A stretch of DNA of 64,000 nucleotides from Prochlorococcus marinus str. AS9601 (GCF_000015645.1 NC_008816.1:248001-312000), one strand, 5' to 3'. Counted from the stretch's first letter, positions 36,541-47,684 are shown. Notes: generated from the sequence alone by a model not told the origin. Program-made: numbers and translations.

Positions 36541-37958
36541 AGTGATTTAAATAATCTTTGTTGTATCTTGTGATTGACAATAGGGCTTGAATAATCATTT
36601 TTTTCTAAATTAGATATATCCCCATTTAATAATTCTGAATTTGACACTTTAGATAATTCAGGAATCCAATATTTTATATATTCGCAAATAGGATCAAATT
36701 TTTTTGCTTGGGTATATGGATTAAAAATTCTAAGAGGTTTTGGATCCATACCGCTACTTGCGCTCCACTGCCATCCCCCATTATTTGCAGCTAAGTCTCC
36801 ATCAACCAAAGTCTCCATAAATTTTTTCTCGCCCATTTGCCAATTGCATATAAGATCTTTTACCAGAAATGAAGCGACTATCATCCTACATCTGTTATGC
36901 ATCCAGCCAGTACTATTTAGTTGACGCATTGCAGCATCAACTATAGGTACTCCGGTCTCTCCGTTGCTCCAATGCTGAAACCATTCATTATTGTTTTGCC
37001 ATCGAAAGTGATCCCATTTTTTTCTATAGGGACCTTTCTCTAGCTCTGGGAAATGGAATAAGCAATGTTGATAAAATTCACGCCAAACAAGTTCTTTTTG
37101 CCAAGTTTCAATTGATAGATAATTTCCTTGATTTTCCAAATCTGAATTTAAATTTAAAGTGGCGTTCCAAACTTTTCTAATGCTGATGGTACCGAATCTG
37201 AGAGATGCACTTAGAAAAGATGTCCCATTATGGGAAGGAAAATCTCGTGCAGAATTATAAGAATATATTTTTTTTTCGTTAATGAAGTTTTCTAATAATG
37301 TTTCTGCAGCATTCTCTCCAGGTTTACATGGACAAATATTCGAACCAGGAAATTTGATATTTTTGATAAATTTCTCTAAAACCGAATCAGATGAATTTAT
37401 TGTCTTATCTTTGAGTTTATTATCAATATCTTTAAACTGGAAACCAACTTTATCTTGTTCATATAAACCTAATAAATTCATTTTTGATTTAAGGTTTTTA
37501 TAAAAAGGTCCATAAACTGAATAAGGATTATTATTCCCTGAAAATATTTTTAAAGGTTCTACTAATAAGTGATCCCAAGTTTCAATAACTTGAATGTTTT
37601 GTTCTTTTAAATTTTTTTTTATTTGTAAATCGCGATTAATCTCATAAGGTTCAATTGATCTATTCCAAAAAACAAATTTAGCATTTATTTTCTTTGCTAA
37701 TTTGGGAATTATTAATACCGGATCTCCTTCTTCCATAACTAATCTACTACCCATTTTTTTCCAATTATTTCCTAATTCTTGAAGTGAATTTCCTAGAAAC
37801 CAAGCTCTTGAACTTGCATTGAAATCGTGTGAGTAATTTTTATCAAATATATAGGTTGAAGTAATAGCATTTGATAATGAAAATGCTTTGATTAAAGCTT
37901 GATTATCAAATATTCTTAAATCCTTTCTATGCCAGAAAAGTATTCTAGGTTTATTCAT
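36525..37958 (-). CDS. phrA: Deoxyribodipyrimidine photolyase
   Basis: 477 residues. Class I CPD photolyase: N-terminal photolyase domain (ILFWHRKDLRIFDNQAL) and C-terminal FAD domain with WQKELVWREFYQHCLFHFP, GETGVPIVDAAMRQLNSTGWMHN-type segment and ANNGGWQWSASSGMDPKPLRIFNP. Light-driven repair of UV pyrimidine dimers, expected in a surface-ocean phototroph. The start overlaps the NUDIX gene stop by 4 bases. Confidence 0.95.
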   Translation of the reverse strand: MNKPRILFWHRKDLRIFDNQALIKAFSLSNAITSTYIFDKNYSHDFNASSRAWFLGNSLQELGNNWKKMGSRLVMEEGDPVLIIPKLAKKINAKFVFWNRSIEPYEINRDLQIKKNLKEQNIQVIETWDHLLVEPLKIFSGNNNPYSVYGPFYKNLKSKMNLLGLYEQDKVGFQFKDIDNKLKDKTINSSDSVLEKFIKNIKFPGSNICPCKPGENAAETLLENFINEKKIYSYNSARDFPSHNGTSFLSASLRFGTISIRKVWNATLNLNSDLENQGNYLSIETWQKELVWREFYQHCLFHFPELEKGPYRKKWDHFRWQNNNEWFQHWSNGETGVPIVDAAMRQLNSTGWMHNRCRMIVASFLVKDLICNWQMGEKKFMETLVDGDLAANNGGWQWSASSGMDPKPLRIFNPYTQAKKFDPICEYIKYWIPELSKVSNSELLNGDISNLEKNDYSSPIVNHKIQQRLFKSLYAEI

Positions 37959-38518
37959 AATTTATCTAAAAATTGTTTAGCTCTAAACCAAGCCGTCACG
38001 GTTTTTGCGTCAAGAATTTCATCCCCACTAGAAATAAGATTATCTAGTTCGTCGGGATCTAAAATTAATACTTCTATGTCTTCATCTAAATCTCCTTCAA
38101 CTTTGTAATTGAGTTTGTTTAAATCACGAGCTAAAAATAAATATATTTCTTCATCTGCATAACCAGGAGCAGGGACAAGAGTTCCTAGTTCATCCCATTT
38201 GTTTGCACTGAAACCAGTCTCTTCTTGGATTTCTCTTTGAATTGAATTAATAGGTGTTTCACCTATTTCTAATGTACCTGCTGGAAATTCTAATAAATAC
38301 CTTGAAACAGCAAATCTATATTGCCGAAGAATGATAACTTTATTGTCTTTTGTAATAGGTACGGCTAATGCTGCCCCAGGATGCTTAATGTATCCATATT
38401 CACCTTCGTGTCCATTTGGAAGCTGAATTCTATTTATTTCGAAACTAAATTTTTTAGACTTTAACTCAGATATTTTTTCTTTAAAAATGGATCTCTTTAG
38501 AAGATTTTTGTTGCCCAT
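37955..38518 (-). CDS. NUDIX hydrolase (ADP-ribose pyrophosphatase-like)
   Basis: 187 residues. The NUDIX box GTLEIGETPINSIQREIQEETGF fits Gx5Ex7REUxEExGU, preceded by the ADPRase-type LEFPAG. Likely hydrolyses ADP-ribose or related nucleoside diphosphates. It lies between folK and phrA on the minus strand and is coupled to phrA by a 4-base overlap. Confidence 0.9.
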   Translation of the reverse strand: MGNKNLLKRSIFKEKISELKSKKFSFEINRIQLPNGHEGEYGYIKHPGAALAVPITKDNKVIILRQYRFAVSRYLLEFPAGTLEIGETPINSIQREIQEETGFSANKWDELGTLVPAPGYADEEIYLFLARDLNKLNYKVEGDLDEDIEVLILDPDELDNLISSGDEILDAKTVTAWFRAKQFLDKL

Positions 38519-38565
38519 GAATTGTAAATGAAAATAGCCTAACAGTTATTTTTTGGTTTTGTAAA

Positions 38566-39144
38566 TCAATTAATAGACCATTTTGGATCATCAAACTTTG
38601 TTATTTTTTGGCTTCTACTTAGGATTTCAGATAGAGGTGTAATAACGAAATTCCGATTCATGAATCTAGGGTGAGGTAATGTTAGTTCCTCGTCAATCGT
38701 ATGAAAATCTTCCCACCAAAGAATATCTAAATCGAGACATCTTGATAACCATTTCTTACCCTTTGGCGTCTTTTCTCGTCCGAAAAATTTCTCTAACTTT
38801 TTTAGCTCTTTTAAAAGTAACTTCGCGTTTTTATTTGATGGTTTAGGGAAAGAATTACTTTTTATAAGTAATAGAGTATTTAAATAATTTGGCTGCTCAT
38901 TTTCAACACCATGAGGTAATGTCTCATAAATTGAAGACCAAAAAAAGTTTGCATGAAATTCGCTTTTCTCTTCTTTTTTTTCGTTGGAACTATCTCCCCA
39001 CTCATTTATTATTTCCTCTATTTTTGGTTTGCAAATTAATAGTGACTCAAGAGGGCTTCCGAATTTACTATCAATATTTGCTCCGAGGGATATACATAGG
39101 CCATTTTTGATATTAAGATTTGATAATTCCACTACAAAAAACAA
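38566..39144 (-). CDS. folK: 2-amino-4-hydroxy-6-hydroxymethyldihydropteridine pyrophosphokinase
   Basis: 192 residues, folate synthesis. [18 protein letters not shown] at the N-terminus, [25 protein letters not shown] and [19 protein letters not shown] are HPPK signatures. About 25-30 residues between the first and second motifs ([19 protein letters not shown]) form a charged insertion. Divergent from chlD. Confidence 0.94.
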   Translation of the reverse strand: MFFVVELSNLNIKNGLCISLGANIDSKFGSPLESLLICKPKIEEIINEWGDSSNEKKEEKSEFHANFFWSSIYETLPHGVENEQPNYLNTLLLIKSNSFPKPSNKNAKLLLKELKKLEKFFGREKTPKGKKWLSRCLDLDILWWEDFHTIDEELTLPHPRFMNRNFVITPLSEILSRSQKITKFDDPKWSIN

Positions 39145-39180
39145 AGTTATTGGATAAATTCTATATCAGGCATTTTTAAA

Positions 39181-41364
39181 GTGATTTTGAAACCCGAGTT
39201 ACAAGAAAAAGGAGAAATAAAAGATTTAATGAAGTCAAAGGATTCTTTTAGAGCTTTCCCTTTGGCCGCAATTACAGGTCATAGCTTATTGAAATTATCT
39301 TTACTTTTAGCTGCAGTTGATCCCAGTTTAGGGGGAGTGATTATTGCTGGCGGAAGAGGTACTGGCAAATCAGTATTAGCGAGGGGTTTACATACTTTAC
39401 TTCCTCCCATAGAGGTATTAAATAATGAATTAATACTGGAAAAGCTAACTGAGAAAAATAGTGGTACTTCATTAAAACCTATTGGTAGGAACCTAGATCC
39501 AGATAAGCCAGAGGAATGGGATATTAGTACTAATAAATTGTTGGAGGAGGTAATTGGAAGTGATTATTTGAATCAAATTGAAGAAATTCCGAAAAAAGTA
39601 AGAGAGGCTCCATTTATTCAAGTACCCATTGGTATAACTGAGGATAGGCTTGTTGGATCAATTGATGTCGCTGCATCATTAAGTACGGGGGAACAAGTAT
39701 TTCAACCCGGTATTTTAGCAGAGGCTCATAGGGGTGTTCTTTATGTAGACGATATAAATTTATTAGATGATGGTATTGTAAATTTGATTCTTGAAGCTAC
39801 AGGTAGAGAGAAAAATAATATTGAAAGAGATGGTTTAAGTCTTTCTCATCCTTGTAAGTCACTTTTAATAGCAACTTATAATCCTGAAGAAGGTGCTTTA
39901 AGAGATCATGTTTTAGATCGTTTTGCTATTGTGCTTTCAGCAGATCAATCTATTGATAATGCTCAAAGAGTTGAGATTACAAAATCTGTTTTATCACACG
40001 CAGAAAATAATATTAAATTTTCGGAAAAATGGTCGGAAGAATCCGATAATTTATCTACTCAATTAATTTTGGCAAGGCAATGGTTAAAGGATGTCAAGAT
40101 AACAAAAGAGCAAATAACCTATTTAGTGAATGAAGCTCTTAGGGGAGGTGTAGAAGGGCATAGGTCAGAATTATTTGCAGTAAAAGTAGCAAAGGCTAAT
40201 GCAGCTCTTCGAGGCGATGAGAATGTAAATTCTGAGGATCTAAAAGTCGCAGTAAGGTTAGTTATTCTTCCACGAGCAATGCAAGTACCTCCAGACGATG
40301 ATGATATACAGCCACCCCCTCCGGAGGATCAGAGTCCCCCACCTCCACCTCAATCAAATAATGAAGAGTCTGAACCTGAAGCTAATGAAAATGATGATAA
40401 TCAAGAGCAAGAACAAGAGGAAGATAATTCTGATGGAGAAGAAGAATCTACTCCAGAAATTCCTGAAGAATTTATATTAGATCCTGAGGCATGTATGGTT
40501 GATCCTGATTTATTGCTTTTTTCATCAGCTAAAGCTAAAGCTGGAAATAGCGGTAGTAGATCAGTCATATTTAGTGACAGTAGAGGAAGATATGTAAAAC
40601 CTATTATTCCAAGAGGTAAAGTAAAAAGAATTGCTGTAGATGCTACTCTTCGAGCTGCTGCGCCCTATCAAAAATCCAGAAGATTAAGGAACCCTAATAA
40701 ATCAATAGTTATTGAAGAAAATGATTTTAGGGCAAAGCTTCTTCAAAAAAAGGCGGGGGCTTTAGTAATTTTTCTCGTTGATGCAAGTGGCTCTATGGCT
40801 TTAAATAGAATGCAAAGTGCCAAAGGCGCTGTAATAAGACTTTTAACAGAGGCATATGAGAATAGAGATGAAGTAGCTCTTATTCCTTTTAGAGGTAACC
40901 AGGCCGAAGTGCTTTTGCCTCCAACGAGATCAATAACTGCAGCGAAAAGAAGGCTAGAAACAATGCCTTGCGGAGGTGGATCACCTTTAGCTCATGGACT
41001 AACGCAATCAGCAAAAGTAGCAAAAAATGCTCTTTCAACAGGAGATATAGGTCAAGTTATTGTTGTAGGGATCACTGATGGCCGAGGAAATGTACCATTA
41101 GGATTATCTCTAGGACAAAATGAGGTTGAGGGAAAAGGTAACGAAAATGAAAATGTCAATTTAAAACAGGAGGTTCTAGATATCGCTTCAAAATATCCCA
41201 TGCTCGGGATAAAACTCTTAGTAATTGATACCGAGAGAAAATTTATAGCAAGTGGATTTGGTAAAGAGTTAGCAGAGGCTGCTCAAGGGAAATACGTCCA
41301 GTTGCCAAAAGCTACAGATAAAGCAATCGCAGCTATGGCTTTAAATGCTATCAATGAATTCTAA
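39181..41364 (+). CDS. chlD: Magnesium-protoporphyrin IX chelatase subunit ChlD
   Basis: 727 residues from GTG 39181; ATG 39229 ([18 protein letters not shown]...) is an alternative start. N-terminal AAA+ domain (about 20-345) with [26 protein letters not shown] and LDRFAIV. Then a Pro/acidic linker at about 369-425 ([14 protein letters not shown] then Glu/Asp/Asn-rich), and a C-terminal VWA domain with MIDAS DASGSMA near residue 534. It works with ChlI and ChlH at the first committed step of chlorophyll synthesis. Confidence 0.97.
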   Translation: MILKPELQEKGEIKDLMKSKDSFRAFPLAAITGHSLLKLSLLLAAVDPSLGGVIIAGGRGTGKSVLARGLHTLLPPIEVLNNELILEKLTEKNSGTSLKPIGRNLDPDKPEEWDISTNKLLEEVIGSDYLNQIEEIPKKVREAPFIQVPIGITEDRLVGSIDVAASLSTGEQVFQPGILAEAHRGVLYVDDINLLDDGIVNLILEATGREKNNIERDGLSLSHPCKSLLIATYNPEEGALRDHVLDRFAIVLSADQSIDNAQRVEITKSVLSHAENNIKFSEKWSEESDNLSTQLILARQWLKDVKITKEQITYLVNEALRGGVEGHRSELFAVKVAKANAALRGDENVNSEDLKVAVRLVILPRAMQVPPDDDDIQPPPPEDQSPPPPPQSNNEESEPEANENDDNQEQEQEEDNSDGEEESTPEIPEEFILDPEACMVDPDLLLFSSAKAKAGNSGSRSVIFSDSRGRYVKPIIPRGKVKRIAVDATLRAAAPYQKSRRLRNPNKSIVIEENDFRAKLLQKKAGALVIFLVDASGSMALNRMQSAKGAVIRLLTEAYENRDEVALIPFRGNQAEVLLPPTRSITAAKRRLETMPCGGGSPLAHGLTQSAKVAKNALSTGDIGQVIVVGITDGRGNVPLGLSLGQNEVEGKGNENENVNLKQEVLDIASKYPMLGIKLLVIDTERKFIASGFGKELAEAAQGKYVQLPKATDKAIAAMALNAINEF

Positions 41365-41371
41365 GTATTTC

Positions 41372-42217
41372 TTATGGATAAATTTCGTTAAGAAATTTTG
41401 AAAGTCCAATCGTTAAATCTCTTATAGATTTAGTTAATTCTTTATCTTGTGTTAATTTTTCAAAATCATCGCTCATACCATCTATTTTGGTTGAGATAGA
41501 CCTAGCAGCATTAATTGTCAATTTAATGTCATTAAGGGTTTCTTTATCATCAATAGTAGACAAAATGTTATTTAAATGATTAGCAGCGATTGTAATTTCT
41601 TTTATTAGAGGCTCAACTCTTTCTAGTTCTTTTTTTGATAAATAAATTAATTCATCAAGATTTTCTTGTGTCCTATCAAATTGGTCAATTGAGTTAACGA
41701 TGTTTTCAATTAAGTTTTCTTGATTTGTGTCTTTTAAAAGTTGGCTTATTTTATTAGTTATATTTGAGAGACTTGATAGTTGTTTACCTGTGATAGTGTC
41801 TCCTTGACAAATAATTAATTTGGTATTGCATTTTTCGGAAATAGGTTTTGCAATGTTTTTAGGAATTGTCTTGTCACTAGTTTCTAAAGCAACTTGTACA
41901 TCTCCTCCAAGGAAAGAATTTGTAACTACCCTTGCAAATGCTGGCCTTGGCAGAATAATTTCAGGATTATTTAAAACTATTTTTGCTTTAATTGATTCAT
42001 TTGTGAACAAGATATCTTCTATCGATCCAACTAAGATTCCTCTGTAAGTAACTGGAGATTTTTTTGATAAACCGCTTGCGTTATTGAATTCAGCAAAGAG
42101 GTACCAATTTTTTGTAGATAATCTCACTCCTCTTAGCCAAAAAGAAAAAAATGTGAATGTTAAAATTCCTCCTAATAAGGAAAACCCAACTATTGAATCT
42201 CGTAAGCTTCTACGCAT
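41372..42217 (-). CDS. MCE/MlaD-family lipid-transport protein
   Basis: 281 residues. One N-terminal membrane helix (about 11-30, FSLLGGILTFTFFSFWL) then an MCE domain with GLSKKSPVTYRGILVGSIEDI (about 45-70), and a helical C-terminal half with two predicted coiled segments. It is the periplasmic substrate-binding component of Mla/TGD-type phospholipid transport. It follows the ATPase gene by 5 bases. The matching permease (MlaE/TGD1) is not in the window. Confidence 0.88.
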   Translation of the reverse strand: MRRSLRDSIVGFSLLGGILTFTFFSFWLRGVRLSTKNWYLFAEFNNASGLSKKSPVTYRGILVGSIEDILFTNESIKAKIVLNNPEIILPRPAFARVVTNSFLGGDVQVALETSDKTIPKNIAKPISEKCNTKLIICQGDTITGKQLSSLSNITNKISQLLKDTNQENLIENIVNSIDQFDRTQENLDELIYLSKKELERVEPLIKEITIAANHLNNILSTIDDKETLNDIKLTINAARSISTKIDGMSDDFEKLTQDKELTKSIRDLTIGLSKFLNEIYP

Positions 42218-42222
42218 AATTT

Positions 42223-43008
42223 CTAAATGTCTTTCGGTTGCATTGGACCATCAAGTTTCCCATTCCTAAATTGAAATACATAGGGATCTTTACTCTTTTT
42301 AAATTCATCAATAGAGCCTGCCCATCTGAATTTGCCTCCATAAAGCATTAAAACTTTATCTGAAGTTCTTTCTATAGTACTAAGAACATGGCTAACCACA
42401 ATAGATGATCCGCTAGCTTTATGATTTGTCTTATTAATCAAATCTTCAATTCTTGATGAGGCAATGGGATCAAGACCGGCAGTTGGTTCATCAAAAAGTA
42501 ATAAAGGTTTAGACTTTGCATTAAGAGTTTGATCAGTAATTAATGCCCTAGCAAAACTTACTCTTTTTTGCATGCCTCCACTTAATTCATTTGGAAGTTT
42601 ATTCTCAACATTAAATAATCCTACCTCAGCTAAGCATTCACGTACTATTTCATGAATTGATTTTTTTGATAGATTTTTATTTCTCTTGAGGAGAAAACCT
42701 ACATTTTCTTCAATAGTTAGAGATCCTAATAAAGCCGGGTTCTGAAAAACTAGTCTTACATCAGGAGGATTATTTTGATCTAATCTCAAATATGTTTGCT
42801 TCTCACCAAATATTCTTAATTCTCCTTTGGTAGGTAAAATTAGTCCTGCTAAAATTTTTAATATGGTTGATTTGCCAGAACCTGAGGGGCCAACAATAGC
42901 TAATTTTTCTCCATCATTAAGTTCAAAATTTATTTGATTAAGCACATTAACTTCCCCCCAGTTTATTGAGAGGTTTTTTGTTTCAACTGCATGCTTTGAT
43001 TTTTTCAA
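42223..43008 (-). CDS. MlaF-type ABC transporter ATPase
   Basis: 261 residues. Walker A GPSGSGKSTI, Q-loop LVFQNPALLGSLT, signature ELSGGMQKRVSFARAL and Walker B LLLFDEPTAGLDP. The LSGGMQKR signature and SLTIEENVGFLL are typical of MlaF/TGD3. It energises phospholipid transport together with the MCE protein encoded 5 bases downstream. Confidence 0.93.
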   Translation of the reverse strand: MKKSKHAVETKNLSINWGEVNVLNQINFELNDGEKLAIVGPSGSGKSTILKILAGLILPTKGELRIFGEKQTYLRLDQNNPPDVRLVFQNPALLGSLTIEENVGFLLKRNKNLSKKSIHEIVRECLAEVGLFNVENKLPNELSGGMQKRVSFARALITDQTLNAKSKPLLLFDEPTAGLDPIASSRIEDLINKTNHKASGSSIVVSHVLSTIERTSDKVLMLYGGKFRWAGSIDEFKKSKDPYVFQFRNGKLDGPMQPKDI

Positions 43009-43083
43009 AACTTATATAAAAAACATCTATATATTTCATTTTGCCTATTTTTAGAAATAAAAAAAGGATGTATGAATTTGATT

Positions 43084-43089
43084 TATAAT
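43084..43089 (+). promoter_or_regulatory. Consensus -10 hexamer for the YvcK-like gene
   Basis: TATAAT, exact consensus, 50 bases before the yvcK start. No recognisable -35 lies 17 bases upstream, as is common in picocyanobacterial promoters. Confidence 0.45.
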
Positions 43090-43139
43090 GATTTTATATA
43101 GTCTTTAAATTTGAGAAAAATAATTCAAGAGGTTTTTTA

Positions 43140-44525
43140 ATGTATAAGCGTAAAAAAAGGGTAAGAAGGTACTATAAAAACTTTAAAAAGTCTAATTTTG
43201 CCTTGTTTAACAAAATCTTAAGAATTTTGAGTTGGCTTTTGCCAGGATTGGTAATAAAAAGATGGATGCTTACATCTGCGGTAGGATTTTTGACTACATT
43301 ATTAGGCTTGGTAATTTGGACAAATTTAAGACCGCTCTATTGGCTTATTGAAATCTTTTTTTCAGTAATGACAGGTTTAACTAGTATTTTGCCTGTTTCA
43401 TTTATGGGACCATTGATTTTTGTTATTGGAATATTATTAATAGGGATTGGACAAAATAGAAGTATTAATTCTATTCAAAAAGCGCTTGTTCCAGAAAAAG
43501 ATACATTTTTAGTTGATGCATTAAGAGTTAAAAGTAAATTAAACAGAGGCCCAAATATTGTTGCAATTGGGGGAGGTACAGGCTTATCTACTTTATTGAA
43601 AGGCTTAAAAAACTATAGTAGTAATATTACAGCAATCGTAACTGTATCCGATGATGGTGGAAGTAGTGGAATTCTCAGAAAACAATTAGGTGTGCAACCT
43701 CCTGGAGATATTAGAAATTGTTTGGCAGCCTTATCTAACGAAGAACCAACTTTAACTAGATTATTTCAGTACAGATTTTCAGAGGGAACTGGTCTGGAGG
43801 GCCATAGTTTTGGAAATCTATTCTTGTCAGCTTTAACAACAATTACAGGCAATTTAGAAAAAGCAGTTCAAGCCTCTAGTAAGGTTTTGGCGGTACAAGG
43901 TCAAGTTTTACCGGCGACAAATATTGATGTTATGTTATGGGCCGAATTAGAAGATGGTGAAAAAATTTTTGGTGAAAGCAAGATCAGTAAATCTAAAAAA
44001 TTAATTTCGAGGATTGGTTACCTACCTGAAAACCCTTCAGCTCTTCCAAGTGCTCTTGAATCTATAAAAGAAGCTGATTTAATTATTCTTGGCCCAGGTA
44101 GTCTTTACACTTCTTTATTGCCTAATCTGTTAGTACCAGAGATAGTAGATGCTTTATTGCAAAGTAATGCTCCCAAAATCTATATAAGTAATTTGATGAC
44201 TCAGCCTGGAGAAACAGATGGACTTGATGTCTATCAACATATCAAAGCAATAGAAAAACAATTATTAAATTTTGGAGTTAATACTCGAATTTTTGACTCA
44301 ATATTATCTCAGACTCAATTTGAAAAGTCTCCATTAGTAGATTATTACGAAAGTAGAGGGGCAGAGCCTGTCCAATGTAATAAAGAAAAACTATTATCTG
44401 AGGGTTATTATGTTTTGCAAGCACCACTATATGCAAAAAGAATAACTCCAACACTAAGACATGATCCAAGGAGACTAGCAAGAGCAGTTATGTTTATTTA
44501 CCGCAAATTAAAAAAAATAAACTAA
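43140..44525 (+). CDS. YvcK/CofD-like protein (gluconeogenesis factor family)
   Basis: 461 residues. A basic N-terminus and two hydrophobic spans (about 42-66 and 72-112) precede a UPF0052/CofD-like domain starting [17 protein letters not shown], with [31 protein letters not shown]. YvcK proteins bind UDP-GlcNAc and influence carbon flux and cell shape. The membrane-anchored N-terminus is a cyanobacterial addition. The 3' end overlaps ndhJ by 4 bases, convergent. Confidence 0.9.
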   Translation: MYKRKKRVRRYYKNFKKSNFALFNKILRILSWLLPGLVIKRWMLTSAVGFLTTLLGLVIWTNLRPLYWLIEIFFSVMTGLTSILPVSFMGPLIFVIGILLIGIGQNRSINSIQKALVPEKDTFLVDALRVKSKLNRGPNIVAIGGGTGLSTLLKGLKNYSSNITAIVTVSDDGGSSGILRKQLGVQPPGDIRNCLAALSNEEPTLTRLFQYRFSEGTGLEGHSFGNLFLSALTTITGNLEKAVQASSKVLAVQGQVLPATNIDVMLWAELEDGEKIFGESKISKSKKLISRIGYLPENPSALPSALESIKEADLIILGPGSLYTSLLPNLLVPEIVDALLQSNAPKIYISNLMTQPGETDGLDVYQHIKAIEKQLLNFGVNTRIFDSILSQTQFEKSPLVDYYESRGAEPVQCNKEKLLSEGYYVLQAPLYAKRITPTLRHDPRRLARAVMFIYRKLKKIN

Positions 44526-45052
44526 TAAGCATCCTGAAGTTCATAGAAATCTGGCTGAATATAATCTTTTCTCAATGGCCATCCTCTCCAATCTTCAGGC
44601 ATTAATAATCTTTTTGGATTGGGATGATCAATAAAATTTATTCCATACATATCAAAAGTTTCTCTTTCTTGCCAATCACTTCCTTTAAAAATTTCGTACA
44701 AACTAGGGATTGATAAATCAGAATCTCTTTTTAAGAAAACTTTTAATCTGACTTCTTTAATTTTTTCAATTTTTTGAAAATCATCAACAGTTATAAAATG
44801 GTAGAAACTTACAAGATTTTTGCCTGGTCCCTCATCATATCCTCCTTGACATTGGAGATAGTTGAAACCGTAATTTCTCAAGGCAGATACCGCTTCATAT
44901 AATTTGCTAGGTTGCACAGAAATGTTTTCAATTCCTATATGATCATCAGATAAAGATTGATTTGGTATCCCATCTTTAGACAAAGATTGACTTATAACCC
45001 CTTCTTTTTCTATTGAAGTATCTGAGGATGTAGCTTGGCTGTCTTTTTCCAT
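44522..45052 (-). CDS. ndhJ: NAD(P)H dehydrogenase (NDH-1) subunit J
   Basis: 176 residues, 30-kDa-type peripheral arm subunit of the thylakoid NDH-1 complex, which carries out respiratory and cyclic electron flow from ferredoxin to plastoquinone. [22 protein letters not shown] and [35 protein letters not shown] are diagnostic. The start overlaps the ndhK stop by one base. Confidence 0.96.
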   Translation of the reverse strand: MEKDSQATSSDTSIEKEGVISQSLSKDGIPNQSLSDDHIGIENISVQPSKLYEAVSALRNYGFNYLQCQGGYDEGPGKNLVSFYHFITVDDFQKIEKIKEVRLKVFLKRDSDLSIPSLYEIFKGSDWQERETFDMYGINFIDHPNPKRLLMPEDWRGWPLRKDYIQPDFYELQDAY

Positions 45053-45786
45053 TAATCTTCTACAGAATTAATAATTTCAGTTTTTTCAGTATTTTCAGGT
45101 AATTCTGTTATTTTTTCTTTTTTGGAAGGGGGTATTACGTTAGCTGAAGTTTTGTTTAGATATTCACCTGTATTTTCTGAGAAAACGAGATTCATTTCGT
45201 GATCAGATGTTATGTATCTGTGAGTTTGTTCTGTTTTTGTGCGCTCTAAAATTGATTCATTACCAACTTTTTTTCTTAATTTAATTACAGCATCAAAAAT
45301 TGCTTCTGGTCTTGGTGGACATCCTGGAAGGTATAAATCAACTGGTATCAATTTATCAACGCCTCTTACAGCAGTTGTAGAATCTGCACTGAACATACCA
45401 CCTGTGATTGTGCAAGCACCCATAGCGATAACATACTTTGGTTCAGGCATTTGTTCATAAAGCCTAACAAGGGCTGGAGCCATCTTCATAGTTACTGTTC
45501 CTGCAACTATTAGCAAATCTGCTTGCCTTGGCGAGCTTCTAGGTACTAATCCAAATCTATCAAAATCAAATCTAGATCCAATTAATGCAGCAAATTCTAT
45601 AAAACAACAAGCTGTTCCGTACAAGAGAGGCCATAAACTGCTTAGTCTAGCCCAATTATGAAGATCGTCTAAGCTTGTCAATATAATATTTTCGCTCAAA
45701 TCTGTAGTAACTTGGGGTGCACCAAGAGGATTGCAAGTCCCTTCTCGAATTTCTCTTATTGCTTTTGGGGATAATTGTGGTTTCAA
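45052..45786 (-). CDS. ndhK: NAD(P)H dehydrogenase (NDH-1) subunit K
   Basis: 244 residues, PSST-type subunit holding cluster N2. Ligand region: [15 protein letters not shown] (CC pair) with [12 protein letters not shown] and [15 protein letters not shown]. The acidic C-terminal 45 residues are variable in the family. Middle gene of ndhC-ndhK-ndhJ with junctions of 4 bases or less. Confidence 0.97.
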   Translation of the reverse strand: MKPQLSPKAIREIREGTCNPLGAPQVTTDLSENIILTSLDDLHNWARLSSLWPLLYGTACCFIEFAALIGSRFDFDRFGLVPRSSPRQADLLIVAGTVTMKMAPALVRLYEQMPEPKYVIAMGACTITGGMFSADSTTAVRGVDKLIPVDLYLPGCPPRPEAIFDAVIKLRKKVGNESILERTKTEQTHRYITSDHEMNLVFSENTGEYLNKTSANVIPPSKKEKITELPENTEKTEIINSVED

Positions 45787-45790
45787 TTTT

Positions 45791-46153
45791 TTAACTCCAT
45801 TCTAAAGCACCTTTTCTCCATGCATATGCTAAGGCAATAACAAGTATTGCAATGAAAATCAAAGCCTCAATAAAAGCTAATAAGCCTAATCTATTGAAAG
45901 CAACAGCCCAAGGATAAAGGAATACTGTCTCAACATCAAATATAACGAAAACCAAGGCAAACATGTAATAACGAATATTAAATTGAATCCATGCTCCTCC
46001 TATAGGCTCCATTCCGGATTCATATGTAAGTTTTCTTTCCCCTGTTCTGCCTTTTGGTGCAACGATGAGATTAGTAACTAGAGCTAATACTGGTACAGCT
46101 GCGGCAATTAGAAGGAAACCTAAAAAGTATTCATAGCCAGTTAATAAAAACAT
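45791..46153 (-). CDS. ndhC: NAD(P)H dehydrogenase (NDH-1) subunit 3
   Basis: 120 residues, three membrane helices. [37 protein letters not shown] is the conserved loop and second helix of the subunit-3 family. First gene of ndhC-ndhK-ndhJ; 76 bases separate it from the divergent rubredoxin gene. Confidence 0.97.
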   Translation of the reverse strand: MFLLTGYEYFLGFLLIAAAVPVLALVTNLIVAPKGRTGERKLTYESGMEPIGGAWIQFNIRYYMFALVFVIFDVETVFLYPWAVAFNRLGLLAFIEALIFIAILVIALAYAWRKGALEWS

Positions 46154-46180
46154 CTTAAAAATTAATTTTGAATAAAAGTC

Positions 46181-46218
46181 GCTTAATTAAGCAAAATCTT
46201 TTAAAGTTCTTAAAGAAC
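46181..46218. promoter_or_regulatory. Two palindromes in the divergent ndhC/rub promoter region
   Basis: GCTTAATTAAGC (46181-46192) is a perfect 12-base palindrome, followed by GTTCT-TAA-AGAAC (46206-46218). Both sit in the 76 bases between the ndhC and rub starts. Possible operators or overlapping promoter parts. Confidence 0.35.
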
Positions 46219-46229
46219 AATAATAAGCC

Positions 46230-46658
46230 GTGAGTGAAAACATTCAACCAGCCTCTGAGGAAAACAAAATAGTTGAAGCCCTTGAGAAAGAAAAACTTTC
46301 TGAAAACTCCTCAGGAGTAAATGTTGAACAACCTGTCCTTAATTTAGAACAAAATAGATTCGAATGTAGAAGTTGTGGATATATTTATGATCCGTCTGAA
46401 GGAAATAAAAAATTAAACATACCTAAAAACACTCCTTTTTCAGAGTTAGATGGAAATACCTTCGCTTGCCCTGTTTGTCGAGCGGGTAAAAATTTTTATA
46501 AGGATATAGGTCCTAAATCTAAACCTAGTGGTTTTGAAGAAAATTTAGTTTATGGGTTTGGTTTTAACAGTTTACCTCCTGGACAAAAAAACATATTGAT
46601 TTTTGGAGGTCTGGCGTTTGCTGCCGCTATGTTCCTTTCTTTGTACTCTTTGCATTAA
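46230..46658 (+). CDS. rub: Membrane-anchored rubredoxin (RubA)
   Basis: 142 residues, GTG start. A polar 40-residue N-terminus, then a rubredoxin iron site FECRSCGYIYDP (Cys46, Cys49) and FACPVCRAGK (Cys80, Cys83), then a C-terminal membrane helix (about 121-140, ILIFGGLAFAAAMFLSLYSL). RubA is required for photosystem assembly. It stands directly before ycf48 and psbEFLJ, a gene order widely conserved in cyanobacteria. Confidence 0.95.
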   Translation: MSENIQPASEENKIVEALEKEKLSENSSGVNVEQPVLNLEQNRFECRSCGYIYDPSEGNKKLNIPKNTPFSELDGNTFACPVCRAGKNFYKDIGPKSKPSGFEENLVYGFGFNSLPPGQKNILIFGGLAFAAAMFLSLYSLH

Positions 46659-46667
46659 TATATACAA

Positions 46668-47684
46668 ATGAAAAAAATTATTACTAGTATTCCCAATCTT
46701 CTTTTATCAGTTCTCCTTTGTTTTGTATTGAGCAGTTGTTCATCTACAGGAGTAAAGATGAGTGATAGCAGCCCTTGGAAAACAATTCAGTTTGAGGACC
46801 AGGCTAATGCTTTAGATGTTGATTTTATAGATAATAAAAATGGATTTTTAGTAGGTTCTAATAGACTTATTATGGAATCTAATGATGGAGGGGAAACTTG
46901 GGAAAAAAGAAATTTAGATTTACCAAGTGAAGAGAACTTTCGTCTTCTAGATATAGATTTTAAAGGGGAAGAGGGATGGTTAATAGGTCAGCCTTCATTA
47001 GTTATGCATACACTTGATGCAGGAAAGAATTGGACACGTTTATCTCTAGGTAACAAATTACCAGGCCAACCATTTCTAATAACAACAGTTGATGCAGGTG
47101 TTGCAGAATTGGCTACCACTGCAGGTGCTATATATGAAACATCAGATAGTGGTGAATCATGGAATGCAAAAGTTGTTGATGCATCTGGTTCTGGAGGTGT
47201 AAGAGATTTAAGAAGGACTAATAAGGGAGATTATGTCAGTGTAAGTAGTCTAGGCAATTTCTTTTCTACTTTGGAAAAGGATAGTGACGCATGGATAGCT
47301 CATCAAAGAGCAAGTAGCAAAAGAGTTCAAAGTATTGGTTTTAATCCAGAAGGAAGTTTATGGATGCTTTCTAGAGGAGCAGAAATTAGATTTAATGAAG
47401 ATACTAATGACTTAGAAAATTGGTCAAAGCCTATTATCCCAATTCTGAATGGATACAATTATCTAGACATGGGATGGGATCCAAATGGTGATATATGGGC
47501 TGGCGGGGGTAATGGAACTTTAATAGTAAGTAAAGATCAAGGTAAAACTTGGAATAAAGATCCTATTGCTTCTGAATTGCCAACAAACTACATTAAAATA
47601 GTTTTTCTTGATAAGGAGGCTTTAGACAATCAAAAAGGATTTGTACTTGGTGAGCGTGGTTATATCCTTAAATGGAATAGCTAA
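46668..47684 (+). CDS. ycf48: Photosystem II assembly factor Ycf48 (HCF136)
   Basis: 338 residues. Lipoprotein signal with lipobox LSSC (Cys24). The rest is a seven-bladed propeller built from repeats of the type [44 protein letters not shown]. Ycf48 binds precursor D1 early in photosystem II assembly on the lumenal side. It lies 9 bases after rub. Confidence 0.96.
   Translation: MKKIITSIPNLLLSVLLCFVLSSCSSTGVKMSDSSPWKTIQFEDQANALDVDFIDNKNGFLVGSNRLIMESNDGGETWEKRNLDLPSEENFRLLDIDFKGEEGWLIGQPSLVMHTLDAGKNWTRLSLGNKLPGQPFLITTVDAGVAELATTAGAIYETSDSGESWNAKVVDASGSGGVRDLRRTNKGDYVSVSSLGNFFSTLEKDSDAWIAHQRASSKRVQSIGFNPEGSLWMLSRGAEIRFNEDTNDLENWSKPIIPILNGYNYLDMGWDPNGDIWAGGGNGTLIVSKDQGKTWNKDPIASELPTNYIKIVFLDKEALDNQKGFVLGERGYILKWNS

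Noticed and set aside
44900-45052. Apparent internal repeat at the NdhJ N-terminus ([10 protein letters not shown] / [10 protein letters not shown])
   Set aside because: The segment matches the normal variable N-terminus of cyanobacterial NdhJ in length and position, so the repeat look is coincidental.
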